Positions 1 through 8,607 of a DNA stretch of 64,000 nucleotides are shown here, piece after piece. The stretch covers positions 3,534,001-3,598,000 of the forward strand of contig NZ_CP109460.1 of assembly GCF_036227565.1 (NCBI RefSeq). Direction: 5' to 3'. A model generated the notes under the pieces. It worked only from the letters and a program-made list of their open reading frames with translations. It ran no database searches and was not told the origin of the DNA. Position 1 is the first letter of the stretch. Each line of letters starts with the position of its first letter. This DNA comes from Streptomyces sp. NBC_01454. Its GTDB lineage: Bacteria; Actinomycetota; Actinomycetes; Streptomycetales; Streptomycetaceae. Made by a program: the position numbers and the translations under genes.

Positions 1-605
1 GCCTGGTCGGCCTGCGCATAGGTCGCCGGAGCTGTACGGTCCCCCTCCGTGCCGGGCTCGCGCCGGGCCCGGATCGAGGACTCCCCCGCCCGGACGAAGC
101 GGAGCGCACGGGGCAGGCGGGCGGCGGCCGGCAGGGCGCGGGAGGGCGTAGCAGCCTCGATGGCGAGCAGCCGGCGGCCCTCCAGGGCACTGGCCCGCTC
201 GGTCTCGGCGGTGGCGTAACGGCGCAGCAGATCGGCGTGTTCGCTGCGCAGCCGGGCCAATTCGGCGCGCTTGGCGCGGAGTTTGGCGTCCAGGGCGGTG
301 CGCAGCTCGCGGGACTCCTCGACGTCCGTTTCGAGTTCGGCGATCCGCTCCTCGGTGCGCCACTCGTCGCGCAGCCTGGCGCGGGTGAGTTCGGCGACCC
401 GTCGGCCGGCGTTGCGGTCCCAGGTCCGCAGCAGGACCGCGCCGGTGAGTGCGGCGGCTGCCGCGCCCACGGCGAGCACCCGTTGCACCAGGTCGTCGCC
501 GACGAACCACGCGCCCGCGGCGCAGGCGATCGACGCACCGGCGACCGTCGCGGGAGGAAGCAGCCGGTGGAGGGGTGGTGATTGGCGGTGGCGTCCTCGT
601 GGCAT
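1..605 (-). CDS. Membrane-anchored coiled-coil protein, 3' end outside window
   Basis: Read on the minus strand from an ATG at 605, this frame stays open to the window edge, so the C-terminus is missing. The visible ~201 residues start with a basic Pro/Arg-rich tail (MPRGRHRQ). Two short hydrophobic stretches follow (about residues 19-34 and 42-58), joined by a GDDLVQR turn. Then comes a charged Arg/Glu/Leu-rich helix (about 62-140) with heptad-like spacing typical of coiled coil. It looks like a small integral membrane protein with a cytoplasmic coiled coil. I do not recognise a named family, and no catalytic motif is visible. It is the last gene read in the same direction as the folate genes upstream, with a 466-bp gap between. 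Confidence 0.7.
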   Translation of the reverse strand, partial: MPRGRHRQSPPLHRLLPPATVAGASIACAAGAWFVGDDLVQRVLAVGAAAAALTGAVLLRTWDRNAGRRVAELTRARLRDEWRTEERIAELETDVEESRELRTALDAKLRAKRAELARLRSEHADLLRRYATAETERASALEGRRLLAIEAATPSRALPAAARLPRALRFVRAGESSIRARREPGTEGDRTAPATYAQADQ

Positions 606-849
606 GGCCAGAAACTTACCGTGCGTGCGGGATCTATGGGACCGCGCACACCAATCCGTTTCCCGCTGGTTACTTCTTGACCAACCCCGCCTCCTCCCCA
701 TATGCCCGCGCATCTTCCGCCGGTCCGCGAAACGGCCGGTCTCGCACTTGGCGTCCGATGTGGGCGTACGCTGCGGCGATTTACCCGGGCGGAGGGGAAG
801 GTCCGCCGTTCCCGGCGGCCCGGACAGCCGCTTCACCACCGCGCCCCGG

Positions 850-882
850 AACGAATTCGGCGCGCAGCGCGGCGAATTCGTT
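850..882. repeat. 10-bp inverted repeat in intergenic region
   Basis: The gap 606-1071 has no convincing gene. It holds a perfect inverted repeat, AACGAATTCG (850-859) and CGAATTCGTT (873-882), around a GC-rich 13-base spacer that is itself partly self-complementary. It lies upstream of the coiled-coil membrane gene (start 605, minus) and downstream of the DUF3180 gene. It could be a regulator site for the former or a terminator stem for the latter. There is no T-run, so I cannot choose. Confidence 0.35.
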
Positions 883-1071
883 GCGGGGTACCTGCTCGGG
901 CTCTTCACACGGGCGACATCCCGCGGGCGGCGAACGGGGAACAGAAGTGATCTTGGAAAGGGATTGCCGCACGGCCCGGCCTGCTCTACCCGGGCCCGGC
1001 CTGCCGCTGCCCGGCCGCCGAGCGGGGCCGCGGCGCCACGGCCCGCACGCCCGGACCGGACGCGCCCGGCC

Positions 1072-1563
1072 TCACAGCGCCGCGTCCACCCCGCCGTTGC
1101 CCTTGCCGTCGTCCTCGGGCAGCTTGCACACCCGCTCCAGGAAGATCGCCGCCGCGACGACGGCGGCCCCGGCGAGCACCGACAGACCGGCGTAGATCGC
1201 CTGGTCCCGGCGGGGTGCGAGATCGAGGCCCGAGGTCAGCCAGAAGACGCCGACACCGCCGTACAGCCCGGCCACCAGCGACGCCACCAGCGCGCTCGCC
1301 TGCCCGAAGACCACCGCACGGACGGCCACCAGCGGCTCGACCCCCCTCGCGCCCGGCCGGCGCTCGCGCTGCGCCCGCAGCCGCGACCGGAAGGAGACGG
1401 CGGTCGCGGCGAGCACCGCGGCGATCATCGCCAGCACGATCGGCGCGGCCACCGGCACGCTGGGGAGGGTGCCGAACGCGTCCCACAGCCGGGCGCCGCC
1501 CCAGGCCAGCACCCCGGCCACCAGAAACAGCCCGACCAGCACCTTGATGTGTAGCTGCTTCAC
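1072..1563 (-). CDS. DUF3180 family membrane protein
   Basis: This is a small integral membrane protein, 163 residues from the GTG at 1563 (MKQLHIKVL...). That start has GAAGG about 12 nt upstream and matches the usual start of this family; the open frame runs on to 1677 without a better site. Hydrophobic segments sit at about residues 6-22, 36-55, 85-105 and 118-135, so three to four membrane spans, with an Arg-rich loop (RSRLRAQRERRPGARG) between spans 2 and 3. DUF3180 proteins are found beside the folate operon in many actinomycetes and have no known function. It follows folK by 123 bp on the same strand and may be the last gene of that operon. Confidence 0.8.
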   Translation of the reverse strand: MKQLHIKVLVGLFLVAGVLAWGGARLWDAFGTLPSVPVAAPIVLAMIAAVLAATAVSFRSRLRAQRERRPGARGVEPLVAVRAVVFGQASALVASLVAGLYGGVGVFWLTSGLDLAPRRDQAIYAGLSVLAGAAVVAAAIFLERVCKLPEDDGKGNGGVDAAL

Positions 1564-1686
1564 CGAGCGCTCGCCCTTCGCACCGTCATGACTCTCCCTG
1601 CCGTCACGACCATCCCTGCCGATATGGCCGCCTTGCCGGTTTCCTACGGATGCATCCCGCAGGGAACCGACCCGCAACCCTAACGA

Positions 1687-2334
1687 CTACTCGGGCAGTC
1701 GCAGTTCCAGGTCCGCCCGCGGCGCGACCCCCTCGTGGCCGACCGCCGACAGCAGGGCGGCCACCGCGCCGTGCCCGGGAACCTCCGCCTCCGGGTCGAT
1801 GTCGAGCCACGGCGCCAGCACGAACGCGCGCTGATGGGCCCGCGGGTGCGGCAGCGTCAGCCCCGGGTCGTCGGAGACCACGCCCTGGTAGGACAGGATG
1901 TCGACGTCGATCGTGCGCGGCGCCCAGCGCTCCTCGCGGACCCGCTCGAAGGCTTCCTCGATCGCCTGCCCGCGCTCCAGGAGGGAATCCGGCGGCAGCG
2001 TCGTCTTGATCAGCACCACGGCGTTGAAGTACGTCGGCTGGGAGCCGGGCTCCACGCCCCACGGCTCGGTCTCGTAGACCGGGGAGACGGCCTTGACCCG
2101 CAGACCGGGGGTGTCCTCCAGCGCGTCGACGGCGCCCTGGAGGATCTCCAGGCGGTTGCCGAGGTTGCTGCCCAGGGAGATCACGGCGTGTTTGGGGTTG
2201 GAGAGCGTCACATCCGCGGCGTCCACCTGCTCCACCACGGAGGCGGGCACCGGCTGCACGGTCGGGTCACCGAAATCCGGGCGCGCCTGCGCGGTCCCGT
2301 CGGCGGTGAGGGTCGGGTGGCGGGTCGGCTTCAT
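1687..2334 (-). CDS. folK: 2-amino-4-hydroxy-6-hydroxymethyldihydropteridine diphosphokinase
   Basis: FolK transfers pyrophosphate from ATP to 6-hydroxymethyl-7,8-dihydropterin, the step before dihydropteroate synthase in folate synthesis; it is cytosolic. The 215-residue product has the family core SLGSNLGNR near residue 55, then SPVYETEPWG, and the signature RWAPRTIDVDIL with the metal-binding DVD. It ends in the LPHPRAHQRAFVLAPW block. About 45 N-terminal residues precede the core, longer than the minimal enzyme, as is common in Streptomyces. Its ATG overlaps the folB stop (ATGA), so the two are translationally coupled. The order folP, NTF2-like, folB, folK on one strand indicates an operon. 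Confidence 0.95.
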   Translation of the reverse strand: MKPTRHPTLTADGTAQARPDFGDPTVQPVPASVVEQVDAADVTLSNPKHAVISLGSNLGNRLEILQGAVDALEDTPGLRVKAVSPVYETEPWGVEPGSQPTYFNAVVLIKTTLPPDSLLERGQAIEEAFERVREERWAPRTIDVDILSYQGVVSDDPGLTLPHPRAHQRAFVLAPWLDIDPEAEVPGHGAVAALLSAVGHEGVAPRADLELRLPE

Positions 2335-2690
2335 ACTCGGCTCCGAGTGATTGTGATGGTCACGTCGTCGAAGGGGACGGTGATCGGCGCTTCCGGCTTG
2401 TGCACCACCACCTCCACCTGCTGCACGCCCCCGTGCTTGAGGCACTGGTCGGCGATGCGCTCGGCCAGGGTTTCGATGAGGTCGACGGGCTCGCCCTCCA
2501 CGACGGCCACCACCTCCTCGGCCACCACGCCGTAGTGCACGGTCTTCGCGAGATCGTCGCCGGCCGCCGCCTCGCGGGTGTCCAGGCCGAGGACCAGGTC
2601 GACGATGAACGTCTGGCCTTCCTCGCGCTCACGGGGAAACACCCCGTGGTGGCCCCGGGCCCTCAGCCCACGCAGCGCGACACGATCCAC
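2331..2690 (-). CDS. folB: Dihydroneopterin aldolase
   Basis: FolB cleaves 7,8-dihydroneopterin to 6-hydroxymethyl-7,8-dihydropterin and glycolaldehyde. I chose the GTG at 2690 (MDRVALRGLRARGHHGVFP): GGGAG lies about 8 nt upstream and the result is the usual 119 residues, although the frame is open further. The family motifs are visible: the GLRARGHHGVFPRERE active-site start, DLAKTVHYGVVAEEV, and PVDLIETLAERIADQCL. The C-terminal VEVVVHKPEAPI contains the conserved catalytic Lys. Its TGA overlaps the folK start. Confidence 0.94.
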   Translation of the reverse strand: MDRVALRGLRARGHHGVFPREREEGQTFIVDLVLGLDTREAAAGDDLAKTVHYGVVAEEVVAVVEGEPVDLIETLAERIADQCLKHGGVQQVEVVVHKPEAPITVPFDDVTITITRSRV

Positions 2691-3135
2691 GCGAATCACT
2701 CCCACTGGTCCACGGCACCTTGGGCGCCACTGTTCGTCGGATTCCGGGCAGCCGCCGGAGCGATCCGGCAACACCGCCTCGCCATCGAATCTACCTTCGA
2801 GCACCGACAGTCCTCGCCCACGGGGGCCATGGACAAGACCCCCTCCTCCTGCTAGGCACCGCCCGGTGGGGCGGCGACCGGCAGACCGGGAGATCGTCCG
2901 CGCGGCCCTCTTACCCCCGTGCCCACGCCCCACCCCTCCCCATGCCGCACTTGGCTCGAACGGGTGCGCCCTCGCCCGGATGGCTGACGCCTGGCGGTGG
3001 CCCCGGGGCGATCCGCAGCCCCAGGCACGCTGTCAGGCCCGTCCAGACCACCGGCGCGCACGGCATGGCAAGGCTCACACCACCGCCACGCGCCGGATCA
3101 CCCACGCCCGGCGCCCGCAACCCCCGTGAGCGCCC
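2691..3135. other. Non-coding gap upstream of folB
   Basis: These 445 bases separate the NTF2-like gene from folB. Open frames exist on both strands but have only Arg/Pro/Gly composition, no ribosome site and no recognisable motif. The stretch around 2760-2815 is less GC-rich (CATCGAATCTACCTTCGAG) and could carry a folB promoter. I see no clear -35/-10 pair and no strong terminator. Confidence 0.4.
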
Positions 3136-3651
3136 TCAGAGGGCGTCCGGGGCACCCTCGCCCTCGTCGGGTCCCCCGGGGCCCCCGGGCCCCCCGGGCC
3201 CCTCATCGTCGTCCTCGTCGTCGTCACGGTCCGCCAGCACCGGCGAGCCGTGGTGCGACCACACCCGCCAGCCCTCGTCGGTGCGCCGGAAGACATTGGT
3301 CGCCACGACCAGCTGGCCGATCAGCGGGCCCACCGAGCCGTCGTCCTCGGCGGGGCCGCCGCTGAGGATGTTCTCGGTGCAGGTCACCAGCGCGGTGTCG
3401 CCGAGGACGTCGATCTCCACGTCCGTGAGGAAGAACTGGATGTACTCGGTGTTCGCCATGATCAGGGCGTACGAGCGGAGCACCTCGCCGCGCCCCCGCA
3501 GCACCGGCCACCCGGGATGGACCACACTCACCTGGCCGTCCAGCCACAACCCGGACAACGCTTCGTGATCGCCGCGCTCGATGGTCTCGTACAGGGTCGT
3601 GTTCGCCTGCTCGACCAGCTCGATGTCCGTCTGTGGGCCCAAGCCGCTCAC
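3136..3651 (-). CDS. NTF2-like / SnoaL-like domain protein in the folate operon
   Basis: This 171-residue protein matches the SnoaL-like/NTF2 alpha+beta fold. Helix 1 is DIELVEQANTTLYETIERGD, followed by LSGLWLDGQVSVVHPGWPVLRGRGEVLRSY, then strands rich in aromatic residues ending GWRVWSHHGSPVL. Such domains are ligand-binding or ketosteroid-isomerase-like; no specific substrate can be read. The last ~30 residues are a low-complexity acidic tail (DRDDDEDDDEG) followed by Gly-Pro repeats, likely disordered. The GTG start overlaps the folP stop as GTGA, so it is co-translated with folP. Streptomyces folate operons carry this gene at the same place, but I know of no proven role in folate synthesis. 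Confidence 0.85.
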   Translation of the reverse strand: MSGLGPQTDIELVEQANTTLYETIERGDHEALSGLWLDGQVSVVHPGWPVLRGRGEVLRSYALIMANTEYIQFFLTDVEIDVLGDTALVTCTENILSGGPAEDDGSVGPLIGQLVVATNVFRRTDEGWRVWSHHGSPVLADRDDDEDDDEGPGGPGGPGGPDEGEGAPDAL

Positions 3652-4553
3652 ACCGTTCCCGTCGTGTTCGCCGTCGTCCCATCGGCGCCGGCCGCTGCCG
3701 CCGCGCCCTCCACGGCACGGGCCACCCGCACCGCGTCCGCGCTCGCCCTGACCTCGTGCACCCGCACCGCCCAGGCCCCCTCTCGCGCCACGATCGCCGA
3801 CACCGCCGCCGTCGCGGCGTCCCGTTCCCGGGCCGGCGGTGGGGCGGCTCCCTCGCCGCCTGCCAGCACCCTGCCCAGGAACCGTTTCCTCGATGCGGCC
3901 ACCAGCAGCGGACGGCCCAGAGCGCGCAGCCGCGCCAGGCGCGCGACCAGCGCGAGATCGTGCCCGGCCTCCTTGGCGAAGCCCAGGCCGGGGTCGAGGA
4001 CGATCCGGTCCGGGTCGACCCCGCCGGACACCGCGCGCTCCATGCTCCGCGTCAGCTCGTCGACGACCTCGGCGACCACATCGCCGTAGACGGCCCGGTT
4101 GTTCATGTCGATGGACTGGCCGCGCCAGTGCATCACCACGAACGGGACGTGGTTCGCCGCCACCACGGGCACCATCGCCGGGTCGGCGGCGCCCCCGCTC
4201 ACGTCGTTGACCAGGCGCGCTCCGGCCTCGACGGCCCGCTCGGCGACCGAGGCGCGCATGGTGTCGACGGAGACCACCACGCCGGCGGCGGCCAGCTCCC
4301 GGACGACCGGAACCACCCGGCGCAGCTCCTCGGCCTCGTCCACCCGCGCCGCGCCCGGGCGGGTCGACTCACCGCCCACATCCACCATGTCGGCGCCCTG
4401 CGCCACCAGATCGAGGCCGTGTTTGACGGCGAGTTCGGTGTCGAACCAGTCACCGCCGTCGGAGAACGAATCGGGCGTCACATTGACGACGCCCAGCACC
4501 GCGCAGCGGTCCCAGTCCGGCAGTCCGGCCACCCGGCCACGCAAGGTACTCAT
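3648..4553 (-). CDS. folP: Dihydropteroate synthase
   Basis: FolP condenses 6-hydroxymethyldihydropterin pyrophosphate with p-aminobenzoate; it is the sulfonamide target. The TIM-barrel signatures are present: LGVVNVTPDSFSDGG near the N-terminus, GADMVDVGGESTRPGA, SVDTMRASVAERAV, INDVSGG-like VNDVSGGAADP, VVMHWRGQ, DPGLGFAKEAGHDLALV, and ASRKRFLGRVLAG near the C-terminus. I start it at the ATG at 4553 (MSTLRGRVAGLPDWD), 301 residues, close to the family norm, rather than the open frame to 4613. The last ~30 residues are Ala-rich. It is the first gene of folP-NTF2-folB-folK. Confidence 0.95.
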   Translation of the reverse strand: MSTLRGRVAGLPDWDRCAVLGVVNVTPDSFSDGGDWFDTELAVKHGLDLVAQGADMVDVGGESTRPGAARVDEAEELRRVVPVVRELAAAGVVVSVDTMRASVAERAVEAGARLVNDVSGGAADPAMVPVVAANHVPFVVMHWRGQSIDMNNRAVYGDVVAEVVDELTRSMERAVSGGVDPDRIVLDPGLGFAKEAGHDLALVARLARLRALGRPLLVAASRKRFLGRVLAGGEGAAPPPARERDAATAAVSAIVAREGAWAVRVHEVRASADAVRVARAVEGAAAAAGADGTTANTTGTV

Positions 4554-4676
4554 GGCACCAGCGTAGGCCGTGTGCCGACCGGCCGGATTGCCGCTGCCGC
4601 GGGCCCGGACCACGTGGGCGCCGGGCCGCCGCAGGCCGTGCGGAACGGCCCCTCGGGCGCCCCGGGACCGGGCCCG

Positions 4677-6521
4677 TCAGGCCACCCGTTCGACGGCCGA
4701 GGCGCCGACCGGCTCCGGCATGTGCGCACACGGCTGCGGCTCGATGGTCTTCCGGCGCCGCAGGACGCGCGGCAGGCTCAGCTCCAGATACCCCTCGGCC
4801 TGGAGCGCCGCCAGGCCGATCCGCGGGATGTCACGGCTGTTGCGGAAGACCACGAAGCGCGGCTCCCAGCGTGGCCGGAACTTGTCGTTGAACTTGTACA
4901 GCGACTCGATCTGGTACCAGCGGGAGAGGAAGATCAGCATGCCGCGCCAGACCCGGATGACCGGCCCCGCGCCGAGCTTCTCGCCGCGCTCCAGGGAGGA
5001 GCGGAAGACCGCGAAGTTCAGCGACACCTGCTTGATCTTGAGGCCGGGGGCCGCCTGCAGCGCGGCGACGATCAGCAGTTCGTTCATCCCGGGGTCGGCG
5101 CTGCGGTCACGCCGCATCAGCTCCAGGGAGATGCCGTCGCCGCCCCACGGCACGAAGTGCTGCATGGCCTTCAGATCCCCGTACGGGCCGGGCTCCTCGC
5201 CCTCGCCCGCCGGCAGATGCGCGGTGGCGATCACCGCGTCGCCGTCCGCCACCGCGTCGATCCGGCCCAGCGCCATGGAGAAGCCGCGCTCGGTGTCGGT
5301 GTCCCGCCAGGCGTCCGCGGCCTTCTGAATCCGTGCCAGCTCGGCCGGCTCCAGGTCGCGCACCCGGCGCACCCGGGTCTCGTAGCCGTTGCGCTCGATG
5401 CGCTTGACCATCTGCCGTACGTTGCGCATCGCGCGGCCGGTGAGGGTGAAGTCGGCGACGTCCACGATCGCCTCGTCGCCCAGCTCCAGCGCGTCCATCC
5501 CGGTCTCCCGGGTCCACACCTGGCCGCCGGTCTCGCTGCACCCGGTGACCGCCGGGGTCCAGGAGTGCGCCCTGGCCTCCTCCATGAAGCGCTCGATGGC
5601 GCCCGGCCAGGCCTCGACGTCGCCTATCGGGTCGCCGCTGGCGAGCATCACACCGGAGATCACCCGGTAGCAGACCGCGGCCTTGCCGGTCGGGGAGAAG
5701 ACCGCGCCCTTGTCCCGGCGCAGCGCGAAGTAGCCCAGCGAGTCCCGGGCGCCGTGCCGCTCGAGCAGTTCGCGCAGCTGCCGCTCGTCGTCGTCGGTCA
5801 GCCGGGCGGCCGGGTGCTCGGGACGGAAGGCGAGGTAGGCGGTGGTGGCGACGGTCAGCAGGCCGAGGGCGCCCAGGGAGTAGCCGATGGTGTAGTCGAC
5901 GTGATGGGTGTAACCGATCGGGCCCTCGAAGCCGAACAGGCCCCACAGGACGTGCTGGGCGCGCTCCCACACCGTGGGCGAGCCGACGGTCTTCCCGGGG
6001 TGGGAGCTGACGATGACCAGGCCGATGCCGAAGCTCGCGCCGCCGAGGACGATGAAGTTGGCGACGGCCTTCCAGCGGCTGCGCGGATCGGGCAGGGCCG
6101 CGAATTCCCGCCGGTGACGCACCAGGAACACCAGGAGCGCCAGCGAGAGCACCGCGCCGAAGACCGAGTGGCGGTACACCAGCTGCGCCGCGATGCCCAC
6201 CGGGAGCAGCGCCACGGCCGCCACCCAGGCCCGCCGTTTACGCCGCTTGAGCCCATGGGCCAGAAGGAGCAGCAGGATGCCGACGACGATCGAGGCGGCG
6301 GCCGCCAGCGGGCTCACCGCTCCCGGCAGCACCTCGGCCACGGCATGCACGCGACTGTGCCGGAACCGCGGGAACACCCCGGCCGCGAGGTTCAACAGAC
6401 CGACGATCACGCCGGCGGTACCGACGACACGCGGCACCGCCTCGGGTCGCGGGCCGCGGAGCCAGCGTGGCGTTCGCCACGCAACCGTCTCCGACTTTTC
6501 GCCATCTAGCCTGTCAGACAT
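4677..6521 (-). CDS. MprF/LysX-type membrane protein with DUF2156 (phosphatidylglycerol lysyltransferase-like) domain
   Basis: The product is a 614-residue membrane enzyme. The N-terminal ~235 residues contain about six hydrophobic segments, including GTAGVIVGLLNLAAGVF, ASIVVGILLLLLA, a AVLSLALLVFLV stretch and YSLGALGLLTVATTAYLAF. The C-terminal ~350 residues are the GNAT-like DUF2156 domain. Visible family pieces are LGYFALRRDKGAVFSPTGKA, SGDPIGD, EIVVDVADFTLTGRAMRNVRQ (here DEAIVDVADF) and FVPWGGDGISLELMRRDRSADPGMNELLI. This domain transfers aminoacyl groups from tRNA to phosphatidylglycerol in MprF-type proteins. There is no lysyl-tRNA synthetase domain, unlike full-length LysX, so it depends on cellular aminoacyl-tRNA. 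The ATG at 6521 is preferred over the GTG three bases earlier. It is divergent from the esterase gene at 6663. Confidence 0.87.
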   Translation of the reverse strand: MSDRLDGEKSETVAWRTPRWLRGPRPEAVPRVVGTAGVIVGLLNLAAGVFPRFRHSRVHAVAEVLPGAVSPLAAAASIVVGILLLLLAHGLKRRKRRAWVAAVALLPVGIAAQLVYRHSVFGAVLSLALLVFLVRHRREFAALPDPRSRWKAVANFIVLGGASFGIGLVIVSSHPGKTVGSPTVWERAQHVLWGLFGFEGPIGYTHHVDYTIGYSLGALGLLTVATTAYLAFRPEHPAARLTDDDERQLRELLERHGARDSLGYFALRRDKGAVFSPTGKAAVCYRVISGVMLASGDPIGDVEAWPGAIERFMEEARAHSWTPAVTGCSETGGQVWTRETGMDALELGDEAIVDVADFTLTGRAMRNVRQMVKRIERNGYETRVRRVRDLEPAELARIQKAADAWRDTDTERGFSMALGRIDAVADGDAVIATAHLPAGEGEEPGPYGDLKAMQHFVPWGGDGISLELMRRDRSADPGMNELLIVAALQAAPGLKIKQVSLNFAVFRSSLERGEKLGAGPVIRVWRGMLIFLSRWYQIESLYKFNDKFRPRWEPRFVVFRNSRDIPRIGLAALQAEGYLELSLPRVLRRRKTIEPQPCAHMPEPVGASAVERVA

Positions 6522-6662
6522 CACTTTCCCGTCGCCCCGGTCGAGAGAACGTGCGAGCCTTGTCGCAGCATCTGGACTTTTTGCGCCCTGTATGACGGCG
6601 TTTCAGGGCTAGGGGTTCCACTAGCGGTACGGAAGGCCCGTCCGCCCGGAAGAAAGCACCAC
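6522..6662. promoter_or_regulatory. Divergent promoter region
   Basis: This 141-bp gap separates the diverging MprF-like (minus) and esterase (plus) genes, so it must hold both promoters. It is less GC-rich around 6570-6600 (TGGACTTTTTGCGCC). I could not identify a convincing -35/-10 pair. A GGAAGAAAG ribosome site sits just before the plus-strand ATG. Confidence 0.5.
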
Positions 6663-7778
6663 ATGGGTCTCACCAGTAAGAAAGTGCTGCTTCTTGCCGT
6701 CCTCGTCGCGGTGGCACTGTTCGTCCTCACGATTTGGCTCTGGCCCCGGCTGTCCAAGGGGAACTGGCGGGCCGTCCTCGGCCGTGTCGGGCTCCTGCTG
6801 GCGACCCAGCTCGCCGTCTTCGCCTCGATCGGCCTTTACGCCAACAATTCCTTCGGTTTCTACGCGTCCTGGGCCGATCTGTTCGGCCAGGAGCAGGAGC
6901 CGGGCGTGGTCACCAATTACCAGACCGGTCCGAACGGCACGAAGCTGCAGATGCTGGGCACGGAACGGATCAGCGTCAAGAACGGGGGCCGGCCGGCCTC
7001 CGCCGGCCGGATCGACAAGGTGCTGGTCCGCGGCGAGCACTCCGGCATCGCGAGCCCCGCGTATGTCTATCTGCCGCCGCAGTACTTCCAGAAGAAGTAC
7101 GCGCAGACGAAATTCCCGGCGGCCGTGGTGCTCACCGGTTACCCCGGTACCGCCGAGGCGCTCTACAAGAAGCTGCATTTCCCGCAGACCCAGCACGACC
7201 TGCTCAAGAAGAACCGGATGCGGCCCACGGTCCTGGTGATGATGCGCCCGACCGTGGCCCCGCCGCGCGACACCGAGTGCATGGACATACCGAACGGTCC
7301 GCAGACCGAGACGTTCTTCACCAAGGATCTGCGCGCGAACATCGCGGGGCACTACCGAATAGGGCGCGAGGCCAAGAGCTGGGGAGTCATCGGCGACTCC
7401 ACCGGCGGCTACTGCGCGCTGAAGATGACGATGCGCCACCCCGACGCGTACTCCACCGCCGTCGCCCTCTCCGGCGCCTACAAGGCCCCCCGGGACGCCA
7501 CCACCGGTGATCTCTTCGGCGGCAATCCGCAGCTGCAGCGGGAGAACAATCTGTTGTGGCGGCAGCGGCATCTGCCCGCTCCCCCGGTGAACCTGCTGGT
7601 CACCAGCAGCAAGCAGGGTGAGGGGAACTACCACCAGACCCTGCGGTTCATCCAGCAGACGAAGTCTCCGAGCCGGATCTCGTCGATCATCCTCGACAGC
7701 GGCGGCCACAACTTCAACACCTGGAGCCGCGAGATCCCCGCCGCCCTGGAGTGGCTGGGCAACCACCTCAAGGCCTGA
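6663..7778 (+). CDS. Membrane-anchored alpha/beta-fold esterase (antigen 85/esterase D-like)
   Basis: This 371-residue protein has a basic start and hydrophobic segments at about 8-28 (VLLLAVLVAVALFVLTIWLW) and 38-58, then an extracytoplasmic domain. The domain opens with SPAYVYLPPQYFQ and FPAAVVLTGYPGTAEA, the esterase D-like core. It carries the nucleophile elbow GVIGDSTGGYCALKM (Ser in GDSTG) and a C-terminal LDSGGHNFNTW that supplies the likely catalytic His. These enzymes act on acyl or ester substrates outside the cell; Streptomyces lacks mycolates, so the natural substrate is unknown. Neighbour conservation with the MprF-like gene suggests an envelope role. A strong terminator follows at 7809. 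Confidence 0.85.
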   Translation: MGLTSKKVLLLAVLVAVALFVLTIWLWPRLSKGNWRAVLGRVGLLLATQLAVFASIGLYANNSFGFYASWADLFGQEQEPGVVTNYQTGPNGTKLQMLGTERISVKNGGRPASAGRIDKVLVRGEHSGIASPAYVYLPPQYFQKKYAQTKFPAAVVLTGYPGTAEALYKKLHFPQTQHDLLKKNRMRPTVLVMMRPTVAPPRDTECMDIPNGPQTETFFTKDLRANIAGHYRIGREAKSWGVIGDSTGGYCALKMTMRHPDAYSTAVALSGAYKAPRDATTGDLFGGNPQLQRENNLLWRQRHLPAPPVNLLVTSSKQGEGNYHQTLRFIQQTKSPSRISSIILDSGGHNFNTWSREIPAALEWLGNHLKA

Positions 7779-7808
7779 CGGGCCGCTGCCCCTCCCCGCT
7801 GCCACCGA

Positions 7809-7850
7809 CGACGGCCGGGCCCCTGCTGTGCGGCAGGGGCCCGGCCGTCG
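7809..7850. terminator. Bidirectional terminator between esterase and folE
   Basis: A perfect 18-bp stem (7809-7826 with 7833-7850) encloses a 6-base loop (TGTGCG) between two convergent genes. There is no clear T-tract, as is usual in Streptomyces. It can serve both the plus-strand esterase and minus-strand folE transcripts. Confidence 0.85.
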
Positions 7851-7893
7851 GAGTATCCGGAGCCGCGGGCTCGCTCGTCCGGTGACGGAGCGC

Positions 7894-8499
7894 CTAGCGG
7901 GCGAGTATCAGGCTCATCGCCTCGGCGCGCGTCGCGGCGTCGCGCAGCTGGCCGCGCACGGCCGAGGTCGTGGTCTTGGCCCCCGGCTTGCGCACCCCGC
8001 GCATCGTCATGCACATGTGCTCGCACTCGATGACGACGATCACGCCGCGCGGCTCCAGGATCTCCATCAGGGAGTCCGCGATCTGCGTGGTCAGCCGCTC
8101 CTGGACCTGCGGGCGCCGGGCGAACACATCGACCAGCCGCGCCAGCTTCGACAGCCCGGTGATCTTCCCGTCCGCGGACGGGATGTAGCCGACGTGCGCC
8201 ACCCCGACGAACGGCACCAGGTGGTGCTCGCAGCTGGAGACCAGCTCGATGTCCTTGACCAGCACCATCTCGTCGTGACCCAGGTCGAACGTGGTCGTCA
8301 GCACGTCCTCCGGCTTCTGCCACAGGCCGGCGAAGATCTCCTTGTACGCCCGTGCCACCCGTGCCGGCGTCTCGAGCAGCCCCTCGCGGTCCGGGTCCTC
8401 GCCCACCGCGATGAGCAGCTCACGGACGGCGTTCGCGGCGCGCTTCTCGTCGAAAGTGCCGATCGTGCCGTCGACGTCCAGCGTCACAGGGTCGGTCAT
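7894..8499 (-). CDS. folE: GTP cyclohydrolase I
   Basis: FolE converts GTP to 7,8-dihydroneopterin triphosphate, the first step of folate and pterin synthesis. The 201-residue product has the conserved zinc and active-site elements: [20 protein letters not shown] (Cys and His ligands), [23 protein letters not shown], and [25 protein letters not shown] with the second zinc Cys. The length fits the homodecameric type I enzyme. It lies downstream of ftsH on the same strand, 108 bp apart with a hairpin between, so it may have its own promoter or be read through. Confidence 0.96.
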   Translation of the reverse strand: MTDPVTLDVDGTIGTFDEKRAANAVRELLIAVGEDPDREGLLETPARVARAYKEIFAGLWQKPEDVLTTTFDLGHDEMVLVKDIELVSSCEHHLVPFVGVAHVGYIPSADGKITGLSKLARLVDVFARRPQVQERLTTQIADSLMEILEPRGVIVVIECEHMCMTMRGVRKPGAKTTTSAVRGQLRDAATRAEAMSLILAR

Positions 8500-8538
8500 G
8501 TGGTGCCTCGTTCCTTCTGCGCCCGCTCGAAATCGCGG

Positions 8539-8579
8539 AATGCCGCGCCCCCCAGGCTAAACCTGGGGGGCGCGGCATT
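8539..8579. terminator. Terminator after ftsH
   Basis: An 18-bp uninterrupted stem (8539-8556 with 8562-8579) encloses a 5-base loop between ftsH and folE. The outer pairs are A/T, giving short A and T runs on each flank. On the minus strand it lies just after the ftsH stop at 8608, so it probably limits read-through from ftsH into folE. Confidence 0.8.
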
Positions 8580-8607
8580 TATTCCGGGGCCCGAGGGGCC
8601 TTGGGGA

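Noticed and set aside
2578..3129. A plus-strand ORF of 183 codons across the folB upstream gap
   Set aside because: Pure Arg/Pro/Thr composition, partly antisense to folB, with no motif or start signal.
3633..6509. A 958-residue plus-strand open frame
   Set aside because: It lies antisense to folP and the MprF-like gene, is Arg/His/Gly-rich as expected for high-GC shadow frames, and lacks any domain or ribosome site.
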